DNA of 40,037 nt. Origin: an uncultured Clostridiaceae bacterium. GTDB taxonomy: Bacteria > Bacillota > Clostridia > TANB77 > CAG-508. The notes beneath the pieces are model-generated. The model did not search any database and was not told the origin of the DNA. It saw only the letters and a program-made list of their open reading frames with translations. Position 1 is the stretch's first letter, and each line of letters opens with the position of its first letter. Both the position numbers and the translations under genes were made by a program. This document shows, piece after piece, positions 9,360-17,182 of the stretch. The stretch is taken from positions 1-40,037 of the forward strand of contig CATLFA010000015.1 in NCBI GenBank assembly GCA_949927585.1. Direction: 5' to 3'.

Positions 9360-10454
9360 TTAAACTTTTTTTAATATTCTACTTACATTACTTTTTATTT
9401 TATTAAATATTTGTATTATTATATTATCTGAAATAACTGTTAGTGCTAACTCATTTTTTCGTTCTATGTCTGCTTGCTTTAATATTAGCTTTTCTTCTTT
9501 TTGCTTATAATAATCTTCATAATATTTTAGAAAATAGTCTTGATTTTCATTTGTATAAAATCCTATTAATTTTTTGAATTCTTCTAGCTTATTTCTATAA
9601 AATTTTATGTCTGATAAATTTTCTATTCTATTATAGAGTCTATCAAAATACATTGTAAATATACTTATTTGAGAATCCATATATAGTTTTCTTATCAATT
9701 CTTCTTTTTCATATATTTCATTTAAATATTCCTCTATATTAAAATATCCTTCTTCTGTTTTAGTTTTTATTAGTTTTTTTATACCTATTATTTGTTCAGA
9801 TGCATATAACATTTCATCTAAGTTATTTTGTACATTTACAAAGCTACTTTCTCCTATTTCTTCAATTCCTTCTATTATAAATTCATCTGTTGAATATATT
9901 GTACTCTTTACTAATATTTCTTCTGTTGATATAAATAATAATTGTAGTAATATGTTACATATTAATGGGTATTTATTTGGACTATATGTATTTGATTTTA
10001 TTGCATAGGCTTCTATATATTTTTCTTCTTCATTAAATATTTTAGCTACTATATATTGTATTGATGCTTCATTTAATGCCATTGCATATACTTTGAATTC
10101 TGAAAATATACATTGCCCTAATTGTTTTATTTGTCCTTTTTTATTTCTTATATCTTGAACAGCATGTATACATTCATATAATAATTCTTTTGAAACTGTG
10201 CTTATTTCCTCTGTATCACTTATGAATAGTGTATCTTCTTCATATGAATATATTGCACTTGTTATTCCTTCCGGAATTATTGCTATATACATTTTTGCTT
10301 TCATTAGTTTAGTATATATATATCCATAATCTATATAATTAAATTCATTTGATATTTTTGTTGCTACATTGTCTGATAATATTATTTGCTGTTCTTTTGT
10401 TAACTTGCCTATTACTTTAATATCAAATTTCCTTAGTAATTTGCTTATACCCAT
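9360..10454 (-). CDS. Metallopeptidase-like protein with a degenerate HEXXH motif
   Basis: A 364-aa protein when started at 10454, where GAGGGAG precedes ATG; an earlier in-frame start is less likely. Residues about 88-135 look like a zincin core: LLYECIHAVQ, then FSEFKVYAMALNEASIQYIV, resembling HEXXH followed by an NEA-type third-ligand helix. The first His is Tyr here (Y-E-x-x-H at residues 93-97), so catalytic zinc binding is doubtful. The C-terminal 200 residues are helical and charged. It lies between the sortase and the TPR gene. It could be an inactive peptidase homologue or a structural protein. The family link is my inference from the motif alone. Confidence 0.55.
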   Translation of the reverse strand: MGISKLLRKFDIKVIGKLTKEQQIILSDNVATKISNEFNYIDYGYIYTKLMKAKMYIAIIPEGITSAIYSYEEDTLFISDTEEISTVSKELLYECIHAVQDIRNKKGQIKQLGQCIFSEFKVYAMALNEASIQYIVAKIFNEEEKYIEAYAIKSNTYSPNKYPLICNILLQLLFISTEEILVKSTIYSTDEFIIEGIEEIGESSFVNVQNNLDEMLYASEQIIGIKKLIKTKTEEGYFNIEEYLNEIYEKEELIRKLYMDSQISIFTMYFDRLYNRIENLSDIKFYRNKLEEFKKLIGFYTNENQDYFLKYYEDYYKQKEEKLILKQADIERKNELALTVISDNIIIQIFNKIKSNVSRILKKV

Positions 10455-10628
10455 TTGTTTCTCCCTCGTTTTATACCTATACAATTCTATTATACTATAT
10501 ATATTGTCTTTTTTTGTTACATTTTGTTTACGATTTTGTTACTTTTTTATACCATAGTAGTATGATACTTAGAATTTTACTTTAATTTGTAAAGAATATT
10601 GTTTTTATACATATATAAAAGGGGCTAT

Positions 10629-10690
10629 AAAAACGTCCAAAACGAAAATGAGTGAATATTTTTCACTCATTTTCATTTGGACGTTTTTTA
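10629..10690. terminator. Strong bidirectional terminator
   Basis: AAAACGTCCAAA pairs with its complement across an inner ATGAGTGAA stem, with T-runs at both ends. It lies just after the sortase stop codon. Confidence 0.85.
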
Positions 10691-10703
10691 CAGCATTAAC
10701 AAA

Positions 10704-11294
10704 TTATTTTATTACTTCTCTTGCTTTTGTTATTAACCTATTTTTGTGTCCATTTGTACATGTTATAAGTGTTATTTCTCTTGTATTAGGTTCTACACTT
10801 TCTATGCAAGTTATATCATTTGGGTCTATTGTATATATTTTGAATATTTCGTATTCTATTGTATTTAGGTTTAAGTCAGTCATTTTTATTTTGTCTCCTA
10901 CTTTTAAGTATTTTGTTTTTCCAAACATTGTACCATTTTTGTAGTTATGACCTGCCATGCAAAAGTTTCCTATATCATTTATATTTGCACCCCAAAATTT
11001 CGTAATAGCAACTTTCATTGCTTCATCACTTGTTGTACTTACTATTGGATATTTGATATCTATTTTAGGAATTTCTATTATTCCTTCTACATCATATCCA
11101 TCTAATTTTATAGTTTCTTGTTTATTTTCCTTATCATTTATATCTGTGTTTATGTTCTCTATTTGTGCAACTACTGCTGATAATTTGTCTTCATTTTTTT
11201 CTCTTCTTATATATTCAGTTCCTATTATTCCCCCAACTATAATTGCTGTTATAACTAGTAAAATTAAAATTATATCACAAATTCTTTTCATCAT
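10704..11294 (-). CDS. Sortase
   Basis: A membrane-anchored transpeptidase that cleaves a sorting motif and attaches the protein to a wall or pilin nucleophile. Residues 5-27 form an N-terminal membrane helix. The catalytic triad is visible as His116 (MAGHNYKNGTMFG), Cys179 (TLITCTNG) and Arg186 (HKNRLI). The 196-aa length, the VEGIIEIPKI strand and the TLITC motif suit a class D-like clostridial sortase, but the class is not certain. GAGG precedes the ATG. It has its own promoter, almost identical to that of the 334-aa surface protein gene, which makes that protein a candidate substrate. Confidence 0.93.
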   Translation of the reverse strand: MMKRICDIILILLVITAIIVGGIIGTEYIRREKNEDKLSAVVAQIENINTDINDKENKQETIKLDGYDVEGIIEIPKIDIKYPIVSTTSDEAMKVAITKFWGANINDIGNFCMAGHNYKNGTMFGKTKYLKVGDKIKMTDLNLNTIEYEIFKIYTIDPNDITCIESVEPNTREITLITCTNGHKNRLITKAREVIK

Positions 11295-11361
11295 TTATTT
11301 TCCTCTTTTTTTCTTACTATTAAAAGTAGTATTTTTCCTCCTCTAAATTTCAACTATTATA

Positions 11362-11400
11362 ATTATACAACTATTACTAATTTTTGTAAACATGTTTACA
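11362..11400 (-). promoter_or_regulatory. Sortase promoter with palindromic operator
   Basis: On the minus strand TTTACA (11385-11390), 17 bases, TATAAT (11362-11367). The -35 box is the end of a perfect 16-bp palindrome TGTAAACATGTTTACA at 11385-11400. The same layout recurs at 15708-15746. Confidence 0.7.
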
Positions 11401-11451
11401 TAATTTTAGTTCTTCTTTGTTTTATTATTTTACTATTGTATGTTTTAGAAG

Positions 11452-11490
11452 AAAAAAGACATAAGAATTTTAGTTCTTATGTCTTTTTTT
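11452..11490. terminator. Bidirectional terminator after the 1040-aa surface protein gene
   Basis: A perfect stem (AAAGACATAAGAA with TTCTTATGTCTTT) around TTTTAG, flanked by an A-run and a T-run. Confidence 0.85.
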
Positions 11491-11491
11491 A

Positions 11492-14400
11492 TTATCTGAA
11501 CCTAAAGTATACTTTTTGTCCTATTTCTATATCATTAGCTTTCATAAATTCTACTAAGTTCATTGTTATTGTATTATTTTCTTCATCATATGTTATATAT
11601 TCTGGTTTTATAAATTGTTCCCAAGTAAATGTTTTTTCTGGTTCTGTTCCTTCAATATATTTATCTACATATAATTCTACTATTTGACCTTTATTAACTC
11701 CTTGATTTATTATTAGGTTTTCTCCATTTAGCTCAGTTGTAAATTCTGTGCTTTGTGCATCTATTGATTTTGATATTTCAAGGAATACCTTTGTTAAGTC
11801 ACTTGGTGTGTTTGCTTCATAATAATATCCATCTACATAAGTTGATTCATGTTCTACTTCATTTTCATCAGTATACCCTTTTGTATAACCACTTGACATT
11901 TCTTGTAGCATTTTTCTTACTTTATTTTGGCTATCATTTGAAGTTGTTATTTGATTTATTCCAAAAATTAATGAATATACTTTTGCACCTCTTTCTTTAA
12001 TTTTGAATGCATATTCTTTTGATTCGCGTTTTAACATTTCTTCAGTTGTAGTATAAAATTGTAGTCCATCATGTCCTGGTCCTTTGTCAACTCCGTTTTC
12101 ATCTTGATACCAATTTGGAATTCCATCTGTCATAAGTATTATACTTGTTTTTGTTGCATCTTCTTCTTTTATTTGTTTATTTGCTAGTACAAATGCTGCA
12201 TCTATATTAGTCATGGTTGATGTTTGAATTATTCCTATTTCATTAATTTTACTTTTTATAACATTTATATCATTTGTATATTCTGGTGTTAATAATCTTG
12301 ATGAATTTCCAATAGTTATTATCTTTATTTTGTTGTTATTATAACCTTCTAAGAATTTTGTTGCAAATTCTATTGCTGATTGTTTTAATGCATCTATTCT
12401 TTTCATCGTATCTGTATTATTATTCATACTACCTGAAGTATCTAATAGTAATATAGTATATTTTTCTGATACTTCTGTTGGTATTGTTACTATTGAATCT
12501 TTTATTTGTGTACTTACTTTTGTTTCTTGTTCTTCTTCTCCTGGAATTGTATATTTTGCTATGTTATCAATAGTATTTCCTGCATATACATTTACTTTTA
12601 CTTTAAATGTTATTATTGCTGTTGTATTTTTTGGAACTGTTATTTCATAACCTTCTGTTGCAAATTTTTCTTGTTCTAATTTTGTAGTAGCATTATTTCC
12701 TATTTTTAAAGTTATATCTTCTTCTAATATTGTTCCTTCTGGTACTGTATCTTTTATTGTTACTTTTCCTTCTTTATTTCCTGCATTTTTTGCTGTTATT
12801 GTATATGTTAGTATATCTCCTGGTCTTGCTGTTTCTTCATTTACTGCTTTTACTACACTTATATTTGGTTTTAAGAATGTATTTATTACTTTTGTTCCAC
12901 TATATGTTGTTATATAGTTTTCATCGTATTGTGTATTAGCATTTACTATTGTTTTTCCATCTGCTTTTATTTCTTTTATACTATAACTTTCTAATACTCC
13001 TTCACTTCCTATTACATATTTTGGTAAGTTTGTGAATTCGTATGTCCATGTATTATTAACTGTTTTTGCTCCTGTTACCTCTTGTCTTGCTACTTCTTTA
13101 TTTGCTTTATTATATAAGGCTATTATTACTGAATTTGGCCTACTTTCTGTGTTATTTTCGTTTGACCATTGTTTTGTTACTTTTATACTTGTTGTTTCTG
13201 GTGTATGTGTGTTGGTTACTACTATTGTTGTTATATTTTCTTCTATTACAAATTCTGTTTCATATGATACTTGGTATTTTTCTGAATTTAGTGTTGTTTC
13301 TTCTACTGAGTATTTTATTAGTTCTCCATTTGCATATTTTGTTAAACCTGTAAATTCATATTCCCATTTTCCGTCTTCATTTGGAGTAATTTCTACTGGC
13401 TCTCCTACATTTGCTTTTTCTTCTCCTATTGTTGATTGTAGTTGTACTGTTATGCTTTCTGGTCTTATTCCATCTTGGTTATTGCTATCATTCCATACTT
13501 TTGTTACTTTTGCAATTGTTGTTTCTGGTGTATGTGTATTTGTTATTGTAAATGTATCTTCACTATATGTTGTTTCATAACCTGGAATTTGTGTTTCTTC
13601 TTTTACTGTGTATTTTATTTCTTTATTTTCATTGTTATATTTTAATACATTTTCAAAATAACCTTTTAATGTTGTTCCGTCTAATGTTAATGTTTCTCCT
13701 TCTACTGCTTCTCCATCTGCATATAAGCAAATTGTTACTTCTTGTCTTTTTCCGTCTTGATTATTATTATCATTCCATATTTTCTCTACTGGTATGCTAT
13801 AAGCTGGATTTGATGGTATTTCTTCTTTTCCTTCTACTGTTTTTTCCTCATCTGATACTTTTACTGTATTTATTATTGTATCATTTTCAGTCATGTCTTC
13901 TTCTTTTACTTCATATATTACTGTTAATTCTTTGCTCTCTCCTATTTCTAAAACTGATATAGTTTCTTCATAGTTTGCTAGTTCATCTACTACTTTTATG
14001 TTTTGTATTGTTACATTTCCTGTATTTTTTACTGTTATTACATATGTAACTTTATCTCCTGCTTTTACTCTTGTATTGAATTCTCCATTTTCATTTTTTA
14101 TTGCTTCATCATTTACTAATGTTGCTACTTTTGTTACTTCATATTTTGCTTCCTTGCTTGGTTTGTTTAATTGTATATCTTCTGTTATTGATGATACATT
14201 TATTGGTGTCCAACCTACTAAAAAGCTTTCTGATACTAGTTTTTCTACTACTTCTTCTTTTTCTGTTACGTATTCTTCATTTGGTACATTTTCTGTTGTT
14301 TGAGTTGTTGTTCCTGTTACTGGTTTTGTTGTTGTTTCTGGTACAGTAGGTGTTTGTGTTGTTACTTCATTATTATTTTGTGTACCTTGTTCTGATTCTA

Positions 14401-14614
14401 TTGTTGGTTCTTGTACTGAATTACTATTTTTATTTTCTTCTGGTAAATTTATTTCAGAATCTCCTATTGTAGTATTACCTTCGGTAAAGGCTTTTGTTTC
14501 GTCATTACCTTTTGTAAACATATATATTCCTGTTGACGCTATTGCTATTAATAGCAATATTATTGCTACAATTATAATAGTTTTTCTACTCTTATAATTT
14601 AGTCTTTCTCTCAT
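11492..14614 (-). CDS. Large surface protein with Cna-B repeats, DUF11-like domains and a VWA domain
   Basis: Cell-surface adhesin or pilus-like protein of 1040 aa. Order of parts: basic N-terminus, membrane helix about 12-34, Thr/Pro/Glu-rich stalk 40-125, a DUF11-like domain about 158-265 (VTYVITVKNTGN), three Cna-B repeats about 275-580 (each starting VxKxW and two ending TNTHTPETT), a second DUF11-like domain 585-700, and a von Willebrand A domain from about 717 with the MIDAS motif DTSGS at 725-729. The C-terminus is polar, with no LPXTG or second membrane helix, so anchoring is by the uncleaved N-terminal helix with the bulk outside. Cna-B domains usually hold Lys-Asn isopeptide bonds. 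The ribosome site overlaps the end of a 57-bp spacer after the 334-aa gene, consistent with one operon. Confidence 0.9.
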   Translation of the reverse strand: MRERLNYKSRKTIIIVAIILLLIAIASTGIYMFTKGNDETKAFTEGNTTIGDSEINLPEENKNSNSVQEPTIESEQGTQNNNEVTTQTPTVPETTTKPVTGTTTQTTENVPNEEYVTEKEEVVEKLVSESFLVGWTPINVSSITEDIQLNKPSKEAKYEVTKVATLVNDEAIKNENGEFNTRVKAGDKVTYVITVKNTGNVTIQNIKVVDELANYEETISVLEIGESKELTVIYEVKEEDMTENDTIINTVKVSDEEKTVEGKEEIPSNPAYSIPVEKIWNDNNNQDGKRQEVTICLYADGEAVEGETLTLDGTTLKGYFENVLKYNNENKEIKYTVKEETQIPGYETTYSEDTFTITNTHTPETTIAKVTKVWNDSNNQDGIRPESITVQLQSTIGEEKANVGEPVEITPNEDGKWEYEFTGLTKYANGELIKYSVEETTLNSEKYQVSYETEFVIEENITTIVVTNTHTPETTSIKVTKQWSNENNTESRPNSVIIALYNKANKEVARQEVTGAKTVNNTWTYEFTNLPKYVIGSEGVLESYSIKEIKADGKTIVNANTQYDENYITTYSGTKVINTFLKPNISVVKAVNEETARPGDILTYTITAKNAGNKEGKVTIKDTVPEGTILEEDITLKIGNNATTKLEQEKFATEGYEITVPKNTTAIITFKVKVNVYAGNTIDNIAKYTIPGEEEQETKVSTQIKDSIVTIPTEVSEKYTILLLDTSGSMNNNTDTMKRIDALKQSAIEFATKFLEGYNNNKIKIITIGNSSRLLTPEYTNDINVIKSKINEIGIIQTSTMTNIDAAFVLANKQIKEEDATKTSIILMTDGIPNWYQDENGVDKGPGHDGLQFYTTTEEMLKRESKEYAFKIKERGAKVYSLIFGINQITTSNDSQNKVRKMLQEMSSGYTKGYTDENEVEHESTYVDGYYYEANTPSDLTKVFLEISKSIDAQSTEFTTELNGENLIINQGVNKGQIVELYVDKYIEGTEPEKTFTWEQFIKPEYITYDEENNTITMNLVEFMKANDIEIGQKVYFRFR

Positions 14615-14671
14615 TTTTCCCTCCTATTTCTAATTACTCTTATATAATTAAATATATTTCTCTCATTTTTA

Positions 14672-15676
14672 TTATTTCTTTTCTTCTTTTTTACTTACTT
14701 TTTTTCTTATTACTAAAAGTACTATTATTGCTACTACTATTATTGCAAATATTACAATTAGTGTTATTGTACTATCAAATGTTACTGGTAATTTTGTTGT
14801 TTCTTTTATTTTAATTGTCTCTTTTTCATATATTGGTGTGTATTTTTCATAACTTGTTAAAAATTGAGCATCTATTGTTGTTTCTTCTCCGTTTTCACTT
14901 TTTATATATACTATATATTGTTCTTCATTTTTTGAATCTTCTGGTTGCATTATCTCTAAGTTTTCTACTGGTAACCAACTACTGTCATTTGATTTTGGCT
15001 CTTTTTCTTTATATAATGTATAAAAACTTTCCATTAGTTTTAATTTTTCTATTAATTCTAATTTTTCTACTTCTTCTTTATTTGATATTTTTTCTGCTAA
15101 GTTCATTAATTTTGTATAGTCATTTTCTCCTGTTGTTGGTAGTTTTATTAATATGTATGAGTATTTAGCTTTTGTATCATCTGTTATTACTACTTTTCCT
15201 TTTGTTATTTCTGTTTTTACTCCATTTATTTCTTTTACTTCTACATTATTTTTTGTTGTATCTACTTTTATCCTTTTTGTTGTTTCTTCTACATATTTTT
15301 TATCTAATGCTTGTTTTATATCTATTTTTTGTCCTTCTAGTATATATTCTCCTGCTTTATTTTTTACAAAAAAGAAAGTATCTCCAGTTTCATTTATATA
15401 TGCTTTTGTTTCTTCATCTATATATGCTACATTTCTTCCTTCTTCTCCATTTTCTGCTTTTGCTGATGGGAAGTATATTAAATCTTTCTCTTCTTTTGAA
15501 TTCCCAAACGCAAATGTAAACTCTTCTTTCATTATACTTTCATTATATATTATATAATTATTTGATTGTTTTACTATTATGCTATTTTGTGTTTCTGCTG
15601 AGACTATATTAGGAAGTAATATTATAGCTAATAATAAAATACTTATTGTTATAAATTTTATTGTTGACCTTTCCAT
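14672..15676 (-). CDS. Surface protein with signal peptide and C-terminal membrane anchor, possible sortase substrate
   Basis: A 334-aa exported protein. Residues 1-27 are a signal peptide ending VSA. The ectodomain is rich in Lys, Glu and Thr. LPVTF at 296-300 is followed by a hydrophobic helix at about 303-323 and the tail RKKVSKKEEKK, which is the layout of a cell-wall sorting signal with a non-canonical pentapeptide. A perfect LPTTG occurs at 179-183 but has no membrane helix after it. The gene shares its promoter design with the sortase and lies upstream of the 1040-aa protein. Whether it is sorted or stays as a type I membrane protein cannot be decided here. No family is recognised for the ectodomain. 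Confidence 0.8.
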   Translation of the reverse strand: MERSTIKFITISILLLAIILLPNIVSAETQNSIIVKQSNNYIIYNESIMKEEFTFAFGNSKEEKDLIYFPSAKAENGEEGRNVAYIDEETKAYINETGDTFFFVKNKAGEYILEGQKIDIKQALDKKYVEETTKRIKVDTTKNNVEVKEINGVKTEITKGKVVITDDTKAKYSYILIKLPTTGENDYTKLMNLAEKISNKEEVEKLELIEKLKLMESFYTLYKEKEPKSNDSSWLPVENLEIMQPEDSKNEEQYIVYIKSENGEETTIDAQFLTSYEKYTPIYEKETIKIKETTKLPVTFDSTITLIVIFAIIVVAIIVLLVIRKKVSKKEEKK

Positions 15677-15707
15677 ATTTTTCCTCCTTTAAATTTCACT
15701 TATTATA

Positions 15708-15746
15708 ATTATATCACTATTAAATTTAATTATCAACATATTTACA
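15708..15746 (-). promoter_or_regulatory. Promoter of the 334-aa surface protein gene, twin of the sortase promoter
   Basis: TTGATA (15731-15736), 17 bases, TATAAT (15708-15713) on the minus strand. The flanks AAAATTATGTAAA...ATGTT upstream and ATTATAATA downstream match the sortase promoter, but only one half of the palindrome is conserved. Confidence 0.7.
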
Positions 15747-15870
15747 TAATTTTACCTGTTCTTTATGTTATTTGTTTATAAGTCATCTATTTTTTACTTC
15801 TGATTTTTTCATTTTATATTTACTATTTCTTTTATAATTTGCTAATAATATTTCTTTTTCATATAAAATA

Positions 15871-15900
15871 AAAAAAGAATTCATTTGTGAATTCTTTTTT
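15871..15900. terminator. Bidirectional terminator
   Basis: AAAAAAGAATTCA pairs with TGAATTCTTTTTT around TTTG, directly after the stop codon of the 83-aa gene. Confidence 0.85.
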
Positions 15901-15901
15901 A

Positions 15902-16153
15902 TTATAATGTTATTTCTATATCTTGTAATAAAAAGTCTTTTACTTTTTTCCATGTTATATCTTGATGCCAAAAATCATGTACTTCTTTAAATACTTTTTG
16001 TTGATATGGTGTTAATTCTATTTTTATTTCTTTGAATAAGAAGCTTTTAACTTTTGTCCATTTGTTAATTTTAGTAGGTAATATTTGTGCTGTTCCTAAT
16101 TCTACTCCCCCGTCCATTGGCTCTGCTGTATTTACTTTATATTCTTTAATCAT
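15902..16153 (-). CDS. Small protein with an internal duplication, unknown function
   Basis: An 83-aa protein with an excellent ribosome site (AAAGGAGG, 7 bases, ATG) and its own terminator. The second half repeats the middle: KWTKVKSFLFKEIKIELT is followed by WKKVKDFLLQDIEITL. The N-terminal part contains EPMDGGVELG. There is no signal peptide, Cys cluster or membrane helix. The tandem Trp-led helix-strand units suggest a small dimer-like fold or a binding peptide. It stands as a single-gene unit between spoVT and the surface locus. No family is recognised. Confidence 0.7.
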   Translation of the reverse strand: MIKEYKVNTAEPMDGGVELGTAQILPTKINKWTKVKSFLFKEIKIELTPYQQKVFKEVHDFWHQDITWKKVKDFLLQDIEITL

Positions 16154-16322
16154 TGTATTTCCTCCTTTGTTATCGCTTTTATTATTAATTTATTTATACT
16201 ACAACTATTAAGGTTTTTCAATGTTTTTTGATTTTTATAATATAAATGTAATATTGTTGTAATGTTTATGTAATTTTTAAGAATTGTGGTAGTTAAAATT
16301 TCTAAACTCATTAAATTATAAA

Positions 16323-16393
16323 AAGGGCATAATTCAGTAAATACTTTTACATATTCCTTACTGATTAAGCCCCTACATCAAACCAATGGTTTG
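16323..16393. repeat. Palindromic repeat pair downstream of spoVT
   Basis: An imperfect hairpin (GGGCATAATTCAGTAA with TTACTGATTAAGCCC) ends in CCCCTACA like family 2. It is followed by a perfect CAAACC-AAT-GGTTTG palindrome at 16379-16393. The hairpin may also end the spoVT transcript. Confidence 0.55.
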
Positions 16394-16430
16394 TGCTATT
16401 TACTTTACTTTTTACTAGTGTGTCTATACG

Positions 16431-16982
16431 TTACACTTCCATTTGTGACCCTAAAAAACTTGCTGCTGATTGAACTACTTTTTTCTCTACGTCGCTCATT
16501 TTTGTTTTTTCGTCCTTTGATAACAATATTACTGTTCCTATTGCGTCTCCATCTGATATTATTGGATATACTACTTGTGAGTTGTTTCTTTTTGCTTCAG
16601 TATTTTTGGTTATTGGAAGTGCTATATTATTATTTTCTTTACTTTCGTATACTTCTTTATAATCCATTATTTTTTCTATATCTTTACTTATACTTTGCTC
16701 TAAATATTCTTTTTTAGATCCCCCTGAAACTGCTATTACTGTGTCTTTATCTGTTATGCATGCTATATGCCCTGTTGTTTTTGCAAGCGTATCCGCATAT
16801 TCTGTTGCAAATTCTGATAGTTCTCCTATTGGTGAATATTTTTTTAATATTACTTGCCCTTCTCTATCTGTAAATATTTCTAGTGGATCTCCTTCTTTTA
16901 TTCTTAAAGTTCTTCTTATTTCTTTTGGAATTACTATTCTTCCTAAATCATCTATTCTTCTTACAACACCTGTTGCTTTCAA
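16431..16982 (-). CDS. spoVT: Stage V sporulation protein T, AbrB-type regulator
   Basis: Transcription factor that tunes forespore (sigma-G) gene expression in spore formers. The N-terminal swapped-hairpin AbrB domain is unmistakable (ATGVVRRIDDLGRIVIPKEI, then RRTLRIKEGDPLEIF), followed by ILKKYSPIGEL and a GAF-like C-terminal domain with AVSGGSKKEYL. The start is set at the TTG at 16982, giving 183 aa, because AAGGAGGG lies 7 bases upstream of it; the upstream in-frame ATG would place the ribosome site inside the gene. Its presence is the best evidence here that the organism can form, or recently formed, spores. Confidence 0.93.
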   Translation of the reverse strand: MKATGVVRRIDDLGRIVIPKEIRRTLRIKEGDPLEIFTDREGQVILKKYSPIGELSEFATEYADTLAKTTGHIACITDKDTVIAVSGGSKKEYLEQSISKDIEKIMDYKEVYESKENNNIALPITKNTEAKRNNSQVVYPIISDGDAIGTVILLSKDEKTKMSDVEKKVVQSAASFLGSQMEV

Positions 16983-17084
16983 AATTTTTCCCTCCTTTAT
17001 CATAACTTTTAATCTTATTATGACAAAAGAGGGAAATTTTATGCATTATTTTATTTTTTTGTTTTTCAAATTTAATTTGGTATT

Positions 17085-17172
17085 GCGGGTCACCGAAGGT
17101 GGCGACCCCTACAGATTATATTTAAGGTTAATTCTTCGAAGAACGGGTGATTAAAATCGCCCCTACAATTTA
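17085..17172. repeat. Two tandem family-2 palindromic repeats
   Basis: Copy one (17085-17113) has GGGTCACC/GGCGACCC arms ending CCTACA. Copy two (17132-17172) begins TTCTTCGAAGAACGGG and ends in CGCCCCTACAATTT. They fill the spacer between the KAP gene and spoVT. Confidence 0.7.
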
Positions 17173-17182
17173 AAATGATTTT

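Noticed and set aside
15171-15185. Internal LPTTG of the 334-aa protein as the functional sorting signal
   Set aside because: No hydrophobic segment or charged tail follows it; most likely chance.
12730-15557. Many Leu/Phe-rich plus-strand frames opposite the surface protein genes
   Set aside because: They are complements of Thr/Glu/Lys-rich coding sequence with no ribosome sites of their own.
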